The notes beneath the pieces were generated by a model. The model was not told the DNA's origin and did no database searches. It saw only the letters and a program-made list of their open reading frames with translations. DNA of 64,000 nt from Musa acuminata AAA Group (taxonomy: Eukaryota > Streptophyta > Magnoliopsida > Zingiberales > Musaceae). Shown here piece by piece: positions 34,953 through 46,939 of the stretch. A program made the position numbers and the translations under genes. Location: positions 35,125,001-35,189,000 of the forward strand of contig NC_088345.1 in assembly GCF_036884655.1 (NCBI RefSeq). The letters run 5' to 3'. Each line of letters starts with the position of its first letter. Positions within the stretch are counted from its first letter, which is position 1.

Positions 34953-36691
34953 TGTTGAATCTCATATTTTGATGATGAAGTCAATTGTCATTTGTTGTCT
35001 AACCTATATGTTGAGATAAGTGTGCAAGATTAACTACGATGAAAGTAAGACACGCAGCAAGAGTTGCGCCGGAGTCATGACAATGATCACGTTGGGAGTT
35101 CGAGAGCTCGATGGAAGTTAGGACAGTCGTCGGAGGTTCTGCGGGAACAAATCCGAGAAGTCCATAAGCTTGCCAAAGAAGCTCGTCGGAACTCGCCAAG
35201 TGGATCGTCGCAAGTCCAGGAGTTTGCCGGAAGTCCGCAAGAAAATCACCGAGGGTTCATCGGATGATTGATGGAAGTTCGCCGGAAACTCGCCGGAAGA
35301 AGCGATTGACTCACCGGAGCAAGCTGCAGAAATTGTCTTAGGATTTATCGTAGTTAGCACAATGATTAAGTTGGTAATGGGAGGTGATCCCATTGGCTTA
35401 ATCTTGGGGCAATTGGGCCCCTAAAAGACCCAATTTGGGCCGAATGGATCTACCCATTCAGACCCTGATTACTGTGGGAGGTGCAACCGCCCAAGTCAGG
35501 AGGTAGCACCGCCTGGGCTAAGTCTCCCAGGTAGACTGGGTGGTGCAATCGCCCCAGCCAGGAGGTGCAACCGCCTAGGCTCAGTCTCCAAGCGAGACTG
35601 GGTAGTGCAACCTCTCCTTACAGGAGGTAGCACCGCCTGAGCTCGGTCTTCGAGCTCTGGCAGGCGGTGCAACCGCCCCAGTCAGGAGGTGCAACCGCCT
35701 GAGCTCGGTCTTCGAGCTCTGGCAGAGAGGTGCAACCACCCCTAACAGAGGTAGCACCACCCAGAGGCTTAGTCTTCGAGCTCTACCAGGCGGTGCAACC
35801 GCCCCAGTCAGGAGGTGCAACCGCCTGATCCCGGAATTTCGGGAATTGACAGTTTTAAGCTCCAAATTTGAACTAGGTTGGGGCCTATAAATACCCCACC
35901 CATTCAGCACTGAAAGGTAGCAACTAACACTCGAAATCTTGACATCTTTCTGTGATTCTTAGAGCTCAAAATTGTTGTAAAGGCCAAAAGTTCTCCTCCC
36001 TCTGTTCTTCAAGTTTTGAGTTGTAAAGAGAGGAGAGAAAGTTTCTGTAAGGGTTGTCTCCTAAGCCCGTCAAAAGGAGTGAAATTGTAAAAGGGTGGTT
36101 GGCCTTCGCCTATTGAAGGAATGCCTCTAGTTGACGTCGGTGACCTCGTCGGTGGAGGAAGCCAAAAGTAGAGTAGGTCAAGATTGACCGAACCACTCTA
36201 AATCTCGGTTTGCATTTACTTTCAGCATATTATCTTTACTGCAAACCTCCTCTGAAGCTTACTGCCTTTTGCGCTTTTATGATCGGGTTTCAAGCCTTTT
36301 TCTTTCCGAATCAACGTTTAGACGTAAATCTGCCTTTTTCATACGATCATCATATTTCAGATTGCGTTTATGTTTTGAGCTTTACCATAACTACAAACTG
36401 CCTTTATACTCTTGCTTAAACTGCATCTTGCCTAATCAAGTGATTTACGAATCAGCATTTAGACGTAAATCAATTTCTTCGTACGAACGTCGGATTTCAG
36501 TTTACGCCTATATTTTGGTTTTCATCATAGCTGCAAACTGTCTAGATTAACTTTAATATCATCTTGCTTAGAATTGGATTTTACACAGAAATCATTTTTA
36601 TCATTCGAACGCTGTTTCATTTTAATCGTAGAAAGTTTACCGCTGCACTAATTCACTCCCCCCCCCCCTCTTAGTGCTCTCGATCCTAACA
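34953..36691 (+). repeat. SIRE-1 5' LTR
   Basis: TGTTGAATC...CGATCCTAACA. U3 holds the GGCGGTGCAACCGCC palindrome array (about 35470-35830), followed by the TATA box. U5 ends with a C11 tract (36658-36668) before 'tcttagtgct'. Confidence 0.95.
35886..35893 (+). promoter_or_regulatory. TATA box of SIRE-1 5' LTR
   Basis: TATAAATA lies in 'gggcctataaatacccca', the context repeated in all SIRE-type LTRs here (43000-43007, 47654-47661, 54587-54594). Reversed copies lie in the NS LTRs. Confidence 0.85.
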
Positions 36692-36693
36692 GT

Positions 36694-36705
36694 TGGTATC
36701 AGAGC
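36694..36705 (+). promoter_or_regulatory. SIRE-1 primer binding site
   Basis: Exact TGGTATCAGAGC, two bases after the LTR; complementary to the 3' end of plant initiator methionine tRNA. Confidence 0.95.
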
Positions 36706-36741
36706 AGGGTTAACTCTCAAACGGATTAAAACCCTAGAGAG

Positions 36742-38325
36742 ATGGCTTACGCCGGAAACCAAGAGGGCCATTCTATTACACGTCCACCCATGATCAATGG
36801 GACGGACTACACCTATTGGAAGACCCGAATGAGGATCTTTCTTATTTCTATGGATTTTGAACTTTGGAATCTTGTCGAAAACGGTTTTTCGAAGTCTTCT
36901 CTTCCAATGATCGATTGGAATGATTTGGAGAAGAAGGCTTTCGCTCTTAATGCAAAGGCTATTAATGCCTTATTTTGTGCACTTGATAAAAACAAGTTTA
37001 ATCGTGTTTCGATTTGTGAAACCGCATTTGATATTTGGCACACACTCGAAGTGACTCATGAAGGCACAAGTAGAGTGAAAGAGTCAAAAATCAATCTTTT
37101 GTTACACTCTTTTGAACTTTTCTGGATGAAACCGAGTGAGACTATTGGCGACATGTTTACCCGTTTCACGGATGTCGTCAACGGTCTAAAAGGACTCGGA
37201 AAAAGTTTTTCGGATTTTGAGCTCGTAAATAAGATTCTAAGATCCCTTCCTAAGAGTTGGGATCCAAAAGTCACTACTATTCAAGAGGCGAAAGATCTAA
37301 ACAACTTCCCTCTTGAAGAACTAATTGGGTCATTAATGACCTACGAGATGACTTGCAAAGCTCATGAAGAGCAAGAAGACATCCTTCCAAAGAACAAGAA
37401 GGATATGACACTTAGAACTTTGGAAGACCACTTGAAAGAAAACTCAAGTGATGAGGACTGTGACGATGACTTGGCACTTCTAACAAGAAAATTTAAAAAA
37501 TTTATTAAAAGAAACAAGTTTAAGAATGACACTAAAAATAAACTTGAACCCAAAAAGGACCAAGTTATTTGCTATGAGTGCAAAAAGCCAGGACACTACA
37601 AGAGTGATTGTCCCCAAGTCAAAAAGAGAACAACAAAGAAAAAGGCGCTCAAAGCAACATGGGATGATTCGAGCGCGTCCGAAGAAGAGGAGTCCAACAC
37701 CGAGCAAGTTGCTCATTACGCCTTAATGGCCATCGGAGAAGAGGTAACGAATTTAATAGATGCAGATATATCTTTCGATGAATTATTAAATGCCTTCAAT
37801 GACTTATTTGAGGAATGAAAAATTATTGATAGAAAATACAAATTACTAAAAAAGGAGCATGATAGTCTTACTTGTGATTTTGATAAGTTAAAAATTGAAT
37901 ATCATGATAGTTTAAATTCATGCACCAAATGCCATGATCTAGAAACTTTCTAAATGGAAAACTTGCTACTTAAGGACACCTTAAAGAAATTTGAGGTTGG
38001 TAGCAAGTCACTGAACATGATCCTCGCAAACAAGGGTCACGTTCCCAAAAGAAGTGAAATTGGATTTGTGAGAAGTCCTCACCAAAATCCAACCACCTTC
38101 ATAAAAGGCCCCATCCTACATGTTCAACACCAAAACAAATGCAACTTTTGTTATAAATTTGGACACAAGATGCATTATTGTCCATTCAAGAAAATTAGTT
38201 CAAACAAATTGATTTGGGTTCCTAAAGGAACCATGATAAACTCTATGTAACATGATAAATGATGTAGATCTATCTTTGAGGCACCCAAAAGCAAATGGGT
38301 ACCTAAAAATCATCCTTTCTTGTAG
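36742..38325 (+). pseudogene. SIRE-1 gag
   Basis: The frame starts at ATG 36742 ('gagagATGgc'). It has a UBN2-type capsid region (residues about 20-230), a KD-rich linker, then CCHC knuckle 1 at residues 277-290 ('CYECKKPGHYKSDC') and knuckle 2 at residues 467-480 ('CNFCYKFGHKMHYC'). It ends at TAG 38323-38325. The first 358 codons are intact. Then come TGA 37816, TAA 37951, TAA 38248 and TGA 38260. Where SIRE-2 is available for comparison, several look like C-to-T changes from Gln codons. The terminal TAG is shared with SIRE-2 and may be functional rather than damage. Confidence 0.93.
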
Positions 38326-41300
38326 AAACCTATACCATCGCAAGCTAGGAGCAAGAGATGGTACCTTGATAGTGGATGCTCAAGGCATATGACCGGAGAT
38401 CCATCTCAGTTCTCTAAGCTCACTAGCATAGACGAAAGCTATGTCACCTTCGGAGACAACAACAAGGGTAAAATCGTTGGCAAAGGAACCATAGGTAACA
38501 AATCCAACTTCTTTATTGAAGATGTTTTGTTAGTTGATGGCTTAAAACATAACCTCTTGAGCATTAGTCAATTATGTGATAAAGGATACATTGTCATATT
38601 CGAATCTAATGCTTGCATCATTGAAAAACCACACAAAAACATGTCTATGATTGCATTAAAACAAAATAACATATACACTATTGACATCAATGATTTGTGT
38701 AATGAAATATGTTTTTCGGTTTTGAATGAGGATGCTTGGCTATGGCATAGAAGATTAAGTCATGTTAGCATGAAACTAATCACTCAAATATCATCTAAAG
38801 AACTTGTAAGAGGAATTCCTCATATCAAGTTCATCAAAGATAATGTATGTGATGCCTGCCAATTAGGTAAACAAATCAAGGGTAGCTTCAAATCTAAGAA
38901 TCAAATAAGCACCTCTAGACCCTTGCAATTAATCCATATGGACTTGTTCGGACTAATCTCTACATCAAGTCTAGGAGGTAGCAAATACGCCTTCGTCATT
39001 GTGGATGACTATAGCAGATATACATGGACCTACTTCTTAAAATAGAAAAATGAATGCTTTATATATTTTACCAAGTTTTGTAAACTTGTTCAAAATGAAA
39101 AGAGTTCCATGATTTCGTCAATTAGAAGTGATCACGGTGGAGAATTTCAAAACCATGATTTCCAAGAATTTTGTGAACTCAACGGATACAACCATAACTT
39201 CTCTACTCCAAGAAATCCTCAACAAAATGGAGTAGTAGAAAGAAAAATTCGAAATTTACAAGAAATGGCAAGAACCATGTTGAATGAACATAGCCTACCC
39301 AAATATTTTTGGGCCGAAGCCGTAAACACCGCATGCTATATTTTGAATAGAGTTCTAGTAAGACCCTTACTCACCAAAACTCCTTATGAGTTATGGAACA
39401 ACAAAAAACCCAATGTTTCATATTTTAAAGTCTTTGGGTGTAAGTGTTTTATCTTAAATGAAAAGGATAACTTAGGAAAATTTGATGCTAAATCCGATGA
39501 AGGAATCTTTCTTGGTTATTCTTCGGTTTCTAAAGCTTTTTGTATCTTCAATAAAAGAACTTTAATTATTGAAGAATCTATTCATGTTGTTTTCAATGAG
39601 ATTTCCGAAATCAGGAAAAACGATTTTGATGATGATGTTAATTTTGATTCCTTGAATTTAAATGAAACCCCGTCTCCAACTAGTAACTTGGATCCATCCA
39701 CTTCCGAAACATCCTTACCCAAGGATTGGAAGTACGTAGATGCTCATCCTAAGGAGCTAATCTTAGGAGACACATCAAAGGGGGTCCAAACACGATCTTC
39801 TCTTAAAAAATTTTGTGCCAACGCCGCTTTTCTCTCCCAAATTGAACCCAAATGTGTTGACGAAGCCATGAAAGATGATTTATGGATTATCGCAATGCAA
39901 GATGAATTAAATCAATTTGAGAGAAATGAGGTGTGGACGCTTGTTCCTAGGCCTAATGACCATTTAGTTATTGGTACTAAATGGGTCTTTAGAAACAAGC
40001 AAGATAAAAATTGTATCGTGGTTAGAAACAAGGCTAGATTAGTGGCCAAAGGTTTCAACCAAGAAGAAGGTATCGATTACGAAGAAATCTTCGCTCCTGT
40101 GGCTCGATTAGAAGCCATAAGAATGCTCCTTGCCTACGCTAGTAGTAATAATTTTAAGTTATTTCAAATGGATGTTAAAAGCGCTTTTCTTAATGGCTTT
40201 ATTTCCGAAGAAGTCTATGTTGAACAACCTCCTGGATTTGAAAATAATAGCCTCCCTAATCATGTGTTTAGATTAACTAAAGCTCTCTATGGTTTAAAAC
40301 AAGCTCCGAGGGCTTGGTATGAGAGACTTTGTTCTTTTCTTATTAAAAATAATTTCATGAAAGGCAAGGTTGATACTACATTATTCATCAAGAATTTTGA
40401 AAATAATTTTCTCATTGTTCAGATTTATGTTGATGATATTATCTTTGGTTCTACGAATGAATCTCTTTGTGAATCTTTTGCTAAAACTATGAGTCTTGAA
40501 TTTGAAATGAGTTTAATGGGAGAATTAACATTCTTCTTAGGTTTATAAATCAAACAACTAAGCAATGACATCTTTATTAGTCAAACTAAATATGCTATGA
40601 ATTTACTAAAAAAGTTTAATATGAATAACTCAAAAGCTATTAACACTCCTATGAGCACCTCCACTAAGTTAGAAATTGATGAAAGTGGAGAAAGCTTCTA
40701 TCAAAAAACTTATAGGGGTATGATAGGAAGTTTACTTTACCTCACTGCAACTAGACCAGACATCATGTTCAGTGTAGGACTTTGTGCTAGATTTCAATCA
40801 AGCCCTAAGATATCTCATCTCAAAGCAGTTAAAAGAATACTCAGATATCTTAATGGTACCACAAATCTAGGATTATGGTATCCAAAATCAGAAAATCTTG
40901 AGTTAATTGCTTATGCTGATGCAGACTTTGCTGGCTGTAGACTAGATAGAAAAAGCACATTAGGAACATGTCAATTTTTGGGACATGCCCTTGTTTCCTG
41001 ATCATCTAAGAAACAAAACTCGATTGCACTATCAACAACCGAAGCTGAATATATTGCAGCAAGTGCATGTTGTGCACAAGTTGTATGGATGAAAAACACC
41101 TTAGAAGATTATAAAGTTCATCTTAAAAATATTCCCATTAAATGTGATAACACAAGTGCAATATGCTTAACAAAGAATCCTATACAACACTCAAGAACAA
41201 AACATATTGATATTAGACATCATTTTATACGAGATCATGTTGCTAATCATGATGTAATCATAGAGTTCATTGATACTAAACATCAACTAGCCGATATTTT

Positions 41301-41376
41301 TACAAAACCTCTAAGTGAAGAACAATTTGAGTTCATAAGAAGAGAATTAGGAATATTGATGTGTCCGAATAGATAA
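38326..41376 (+). pseudogene. SIRE-1 pol (protease, integrase, RT, RNase H)
   Basis: It continues in the gag frame. Protease 'WYLDSGCSRHMTGD' begins at W540 (38359). The pre-integrase block 'LWHRRLSHVSMK' is at about 38740. The integrase core includes 'LIHMDLFG', '[12 protein letters not shown]' and 'NGVVERK', so D-D-E is all present. RT includes '[10 protein letters not shown]' and 'YVDDIIFGS' (YVDD at 40426-40437). RNase H includes 'TEAEYIAASACCAQ' and 'LADIFTKPL', and the frame ends 'RRELGILMCPNR' at 41376. Three stops break it: TAG 39043, TAA 40546 and TGA 40999 (SIRE-2 has Trp there). Catalytic motifs look intact, so inactivation is recent. Confidence 0.95.
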
Positions 41377-42051
41377 ACCAGTCAAAGTTATTTTTTGGAC
41401 TTTATTGAATGATCAAATCACTTGATTGCCATGTGTTGAAATGTTTTGATTTTTGAAAAACTGTAGCATAATCTTGTCCGAATGCATGAAAGAATTCATC
41501 CCGTTTTCGGACTCGCTTAATAGTTGGAATGACAAAAATCAAATACACTCTTATGAAAAATATTTTGAAATGGATTTGATAAAATGACTTTCCTCCTTCA
41601 TGCATAAAGGATTATAACAAAAAAGGGGAGAAGAAGTATTCAAAGCATTATACGTATCATGTCTTACTTTATATGCCTAATCACATCTATCATGCTTTTT
41701 GTTGATGACAAAGGGGGAGAAATATATGAATTGGTTTGATGCTATAAACACCGATGCTATGATTATGCCATGCCTGCATCATCAAAAGATATATGAACAG
41801 ATGCCATATATAGAATATGCTATAAACACTGATGATATCAAAATCTTACTTCACAGCTTTACATGTTGATATCTTACAATATGATGAATTGCTTCGATTA
41901 TCAACATTCAAAATTATTATGTAAGAATGAATGTCAAGCCTTGACATCATCTTCAGAGATGTCACTTGAATTCTTAGAATGACTGATCTCAAGTATGGCA
42001 TGTAGACAGGGGGAGTTAAGGTTAACTCCATTATCAATTGATTGTCATCAT
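41377..42051 (+). other. SIRE-1 3' spacer with second polypurine tract
   Basis: A non-coding stretch with no envelope-like frame. 'gttgatgacaaagggggaga' at 41701-41720 is a purine tract of the same form as the true one and recurs in SIRE-2. Confidence 0.8.
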
Positions 42052-42066
42052 AAAAAAGGGGGAGAT
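42052..42066 (+). promoter_or_regulatory. SIRE-1 polypurine tract
   Basis: 'aaaaagggggagat' immediately precedes the 3' LTR, the expected site for plus-strand priming. Confidence 0.92.
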
Positions 42067-43809
42067 TGTTGAATCTCGGATTTTGATGATGAAGTCAATT
42101 GTCATTTGTTGTCTAACCTATATGTTGAGATAAGTGTGCAGGATTAACTACGATGAAAGTAAGACATGAAGCAGGAGTTGCGCCGGAGTCATGACAATGA
42201 TCACGTTGGGAGTTCGAGAGCTCGACGGAAGTTAGGACAATCGTCGGAGGTTCTGTGGGAACAAATTCGAGAAGTCCATAAGCTTGCCAAAGAAGCTCGT
42301 CGGAACTCGCCAAGTGGATCGTCGTAAGTCCAGGAGTTTGCCGGATGTCCGCAGGAGAATCACCGAGGGTTCATCGGATGATCGATGGAAGTTCGCCGGG
42401 AACTCGCTGGAAGAAGCGATTGACTCACCGGAGCAAGCTGCAGAAATTGTCTTAGGATTTATCGTAGTTAGCACAATGATTAAGTTGGTAATGGGAGGTG
42501 ATCCCATTGGCTTAATCTTGGGGCAATTGGGCCCCTGAAAGACCCAATTTGGGCCAAATGGATCTACCCATTCGGACCCTAATTACTGTGGGAGGTGCAA
42601 CCGCCCAAGCCAGGAGGTAGCACCGCCTGGGCTAAGTCTCCCAGGGAGACTGGGCGGTGCAACCGCCCCAGCCAGGAGGTGCAACTGCCTGGGCTCAGTC
42701 TCCAAGTGAGACTGGGCGGTGCAACCTCTCTTGACAAGAGGTAGCACAGCCTGAGCTTGGTCTTCGAGCTATGGCAGGCGGTGCAACCGCCCCAGTCAGG
42801 AGGTGCAACCGCCTGAGCTCGGTCTTCGAGCTCTGGTACAGAGGTGCAACCGCCCCTGACAGAGGTGGCACCGCCCAGAGGCTCAGTCTTCGAGCTCTGC
42901 CAAGCGGTGCAACCGCCCCAGTCAGGAGGTGCAACCGCCTGATCCCGGAATTCCGGGAATTGACAGTTTTGAGCTCCAAATTTGAACTGGGTTGGGGCCT
43001 ATAAATACCCCACCCATTCAGCACTGAAAGGTAGCAACTAACACTCAAAATCTTGACATCTTTCTGGGATTCTTAGAGCTCAAAATTGTTGTAAAGGCCA
43101 AAAGTTCTCCTCCCTCTGTTCTTCAAGTTTTGAGTTGTAAAGAGAGGAGAGAAAGTTTCTGTAAGGGTTGTCTCCTAAGCCCGTCAAAAGGAGTGAAATT
43201 GTAAAAGGGTGGTTGGCCTTCGCCTATTGAAGGAAGGCCTCTAGTTGACGTCGGTGACCTCGTCGGTGGAGGAAGCCAAAAGTGGAGTAGGTTAAGATTG
43301 ACCGAACCACTCTAAATCTCGGTTTGCATTTACTTTGAGCATATTATCTTTACTGCAAACCTCCTCTGAAGCTTACTACCTTCTGCACTTTTACGATCGG
43401 GTTTCAAGCCTTTTTCTTTCCGAATCAGCGTTTAGACGTAAATCTACCTTTTTCGTACGATCATCATATTTCAAATTGCATTTATGTTTTGAGCTTTACC
43501 ATAACTACAAACTGCCTTCATACTCTTGCTTAAATTGCATCTTACCTAATCAAGTGATTTACGAATTAGCATTTAGACGTAAATCATTTTCTTCGTATGA
43601 ACGTCAGATTTCAGTTTTCGCCTATATTCTGGTTTTCATCATAGCTGCAAACTATCTAGATTAACTTTAATATCATCTTGCTTAGAATTGGATTTTACAT
43701 AGAAATCGTTTTTATCATTCGAACGTTGTTTCGTTTTAATCGCAGAAAGTTTACCGCTGCACTAATTCACCCCCCCCCCCCCCCCCTCTTAGTGCTCTCG
43801 ATCCTAGCA
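42067..43809 (+). repeat. SIRE-1 3' LTR
   Basis: Near-identical to 34953-36691 apart from scattered substitutions. It ends CGATCCTAGCA, has a C17 tract at 43770-43786, and its palindrome array spans about 42585-42945. Confidence 0.95.
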
Positions 43810-43814
43810 GATGG

Positions 43815-44847
43815 TGGCCCTCGCGCCCACCATTCCATGGTTCAGCCCTCCCTTGAGTCCGATCTCTATATTGACTCCAAGTGTGCCTTCATTTGTATTA
43901 CTTTAAGTTGCTCTCCCACTTGATCTCGCAATACATCCACTAATCCATTCTCTCAAGCGAGATCATGCGACGACTCCTTGCTGCTTGTTCGGTCTATGGA
44001 GCTTTGTGGGGTTGTTGTTTGTTGAGGCACTCCTCCTCAACATGTGCGGTCCGTTATATATGATTCTCCCTCTAGAGAGCTAGGACTTATCTTTCTTAGA
44101 TATCTATCCCGTTGGAGCAACATCTCTCTTCATTTCGGAGACCACCATCTCCTTCAGACTACTCTGATTTGCTAAACAAACTATGCATTGTTTTGCCTCC
44201 TACAAACGCACTTGCTAGATTGCAACTCCATGCTAATACAGCCCCCGCTACACCACTCAAGGCTTAGCAAAATGTTGAACTCGTTGCACACTTCAACCTC
44301 CTACAGACATATCCTTCACATGCCGAAGAGAAAGTTCCAATGCTCTATGGCACCGAGTTTCGGTCGCCTTGAGATGGCCGCGAACATTCCATCGTCCGCA
44401 TACAAGCCCATGCATGAGTACCGAATTCTTCAAGTTAGCAATTTCCCTCACCTATATGAGCTTTGCACAACTCTTTTGGGCACTGAGCAACTCATTCCAC
44501 CTTGCATGATCTCATCTTTACCGAGCGCCTCGCTTACCTTGAGCACCATCAAGTATAGTTGTCAACGTTGAGCCGTAGCTCAAACTTAGCCACCCCAACC
44601 TTTGTGCGCTCCATATTCTTCCAACCTTACCTGTTCTCGTGGTGCCTCTTACGCGAAGGGTTGGCCATTCCTCTAAATGCCAATCTCAGATCTTCGCTCC
44701 TCTGAGCGACTCCTTTTCCCTATATCTTTATGCCCGTTTTCCCCCAAATAGTCGCGTGTGCTGACTGTCCTCAACGCAGCCCCACTAGGTTCCCCACATT
44801 TACATGTTAAGTGTTTCTATGAGTGCTTGTCCCACTCTGATACAATA
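43815..44847 (-). other. LARD-1 internal region, right part, with primer site
   Basis: A continuation of LARD-1 after SIRE-1; no coding motif. In element sense it begins at 44847 with a 'TTGTATCAGAGT'-like primer site (44834-44847) next to the 5' LTR. Confidence 0.65.
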
Positions 44848-45293
44848 TGTCATGGATTTAGCTGGTTTTGCCTAAGTCATGCGGCACCCTTGCATATTCA
44901 TCCACAAAGGTCAACCTCCTTGAAGCCTCTCATGGTCCCTTAGAACCTATAAAAGAGAAAAACGGGTTAGAGAAAGCGCCTCACTCGGGATCTACAAGCA
45001 AACATTCCAGAAAACACTTCATAGATAATACAAATTACAAACAGACTTTACAAACTCTGAATAATTACACAACAAATGGTCAAAATGATCCACTATAGAC
45101 CAAAAATCTCTCACAAGTGTCCACATAACACAATATTTATTTACAAGCCTAAAGCGGCCACCAACCCAACTAAAATGGGACTATTAAGCCTTCGGTCGTC
45201 TCTCTATATGCTATGCAAAGCATGAACATACCAAAAGACACGGACATATATAAGCATTACATTAAACATCCTATTAAAAGTTTGTCCACGATA
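44848..45293 (-). repeat. LARD-1 5' LTR
   Basis: It starts TGTCATGGATTTAG and ends gtccacgata. Its length equals the partner at 31864-32309. Confidence 0.87.
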
Positions 45294-45740
45294 AAGTACT
45301 TTCAAAACATTGACGACATCCACAAAACGGGTATACATGTCTGCAATGGATTCACTTGGTTACATTCGAAACAATTCAAAACTATGTATCAAAAGATTAT
45401 TTTTTTACTTTTTAACTTTATTTGTGCCTTCATGTGTAATTTTGAGTGTGTGTCAAATATCATGCATAGTTTTACATATAGAATCCTACTTAAATTCATT
45501 TTTATCTAGAGTACAAAACAAAGCGTTCATCACTTTGGCATTCAAAGAAAAAGTTTTCTTCTTCAAATCATTTCATTCGTTCATTAGATAAGAAAACTTT
45601 TGAAAACCACTTTCGATAATATTCCATAAATTCAAATCCATAGAAAGCAAGAAAACTCTCATTCGAGTTTTCCAATAAGTGTAGTCCGTCCTATTGAGCA
45701 TAGGAGGATGAATGATAGAGTGACCCTCTAGATTATCGAA
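45294..45740 (-). pseudogene. NS-1 gag remnant, N-terminal piece
   Basis: The minus strand encodes 'LEGHSIIHPPMLNRTDYTYW' then 'KTRMR' near 45720-45655, matching the SIRE Gag opening. It continues through capsid-like sequence to the LARD-1 insertion point. Frameshifts are frequent. Confidence 0.82.
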
Positions 45741-45798
45741 AAAAACCATCTCTCTTGAGTGTTAAACCAATAGAGAGCAACGTGGTCTTGATATCAAC

Positions 45799-46939
45799 TA
45801 TTAGGACTAAAACCGACACTAAGAAGGGGGGGGGGGGGTGTTTAAATTAGTGCTTTCTTAGAACTTCTAATGATTCAAAAATTTTGTTCGATAGCTCGTA
45901 TCGGAAAAATATTTTACTTGAAAACTTTTATAAGAGTAATGAGTATAGTAAGCAAGTAAATTAGTTAGCAATATGAATGAAAAGCATAATAGGAATAAAA
46001 ATTAAGTTTTATAATGGTTTTATCATCGTGACCTACGTCCACTCCCGATTCCTCTTCCGTCGAGGCCACTAGTGTTCACTAATAATCTTCTTTCAACGGA
46101 CGAAGATCAACTACCCTCTTACAGCTTTTTATCTTTTTTATAAGTTTAGGAGATAACCTTTACGAGCCTCACACATCTCTTAGACTAGGCTCGAAACTTA
46201 AAGAGGAGGAGGACACTTGGTACTTTTTCAACTCAGAATAATAACCATTTTCTACTTTTTTTTCTTACTACCGAAAAAGTGGGGTATTTATAGACCTAAA
46301 TAGATTTAAATTTGGAGCCAAAAAGGATTTCATCCCAGGTTTCCAAGGTACTGGCGATACTACTGCTAGTACTGGGCAGTACCGTCACTTGCAAACTAAC
46401 ACTGGGTGGTACCACTACATAGTCTGGCGGTACCACTGCTTAATAGCTTCAGAGACTGGGCTCTTGGAGACTAAGCCTCTAGCGGTTCCACTGCTTGGTC
46501 TAGCGGTGCCACCGCCTAACCCAACTTTTAGATCACTGAATGGACCTCCCAATAGGTCAAAATCAACCCCAAATTAGGCCCAATGAGCTCCTAATTGAGT
46601 TGGTCTAATTACATTCAAAACTAACTCAATTACAACCTAGACTACTTCAATCAAGACACAATTGATTATAAGCATGAATCATATATTGTCCAGCTTGTCA
46701 TTGGTTCATCCAGCACTTTATACAACCCTTCGGTGCTTCGTCCGACCTTTCGACGCATCGTCCTCTCCTACGATATATTACCCAATCGACATGTTGACCT
46801 CTACAACATTCGATCTCCTTTACATAATTTTCGATCCTTTTGGCCCGATGCCTGAACTCATGGCATGAAGCCTTCTGCGAATAAGTCGACTAGTCCTTTG
46901 GCCCGACATCCAATCTTCTGACATGTTCTATTCTAGCCT
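45799..46939 (-). repeat. NS-1 right LTR, first piece
   Basis: It begins tattaggactaaaaccgac (TG to TA at the end). A G-run lies near 45825-45838, the reversed TATA box at 46285-46292, and the palindrome array at about 46350-46520. It is interrupted by SIRE-2 after agcct. Confidence 0.88.

Larger units (their letters stand above)
34953..43809 (+). mobile_element. SIRE-1: complete but inactivated SIRE/Maximus-like copia element
   Basis: Inserted in LARD-1 with a perfect TSD GATGG (34948-34952, 43810-43814). LTRs of 1739 bp (34953-36691) and 1743 bp (42067-43809), iMet primer site, single-frame gag-pol (36742-41376) and polypurine tract 42052-42066. The long LTRs, the 'YTYWKTRMRIFL' Gag opening, two CCHC knuckles and 'YLDSGCSRHMTGD' protease block identify the SIRE lineage. 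The LTRs are visibly very similar, so it is among the younger insertions. Many SIRE elements have an envelope-like frame after pol; none is seen here. Confidence 0.95.
31864..45293 (-). mobile_element. LARD-1: long LTR element without recognisable coding, inserted in NS-1 gag
   Basis: Two LTRs of about 446 bp (31864-32309 and 44848-45293) flank about 3.7 kb of internal DNA once SIRE-1 is removed. The right LTR adjoins a reversed primer site (44834-44847). Flanks aatta / aagta (31859-31863, 45294-45298) fit a diverged TSD, and NS-2 gag shows the uninterrupted site 'ccaagtactc'. No gag, protease, integrase or RT motif is visible in any frame, the definition of a large retrotransposon derivative. 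The left LTR start is eroded by about 2 bases. Confidence 0.82.

Noticed and set aside
41377..42051. Search for an envelope-like frame after SIRE-1 pol (and 52859-53840 in SIRE-2)
   Set aside because: No frame of useful length with a signal peptide, membrane segment or coiled coil; the spacer is short and AT-rich.
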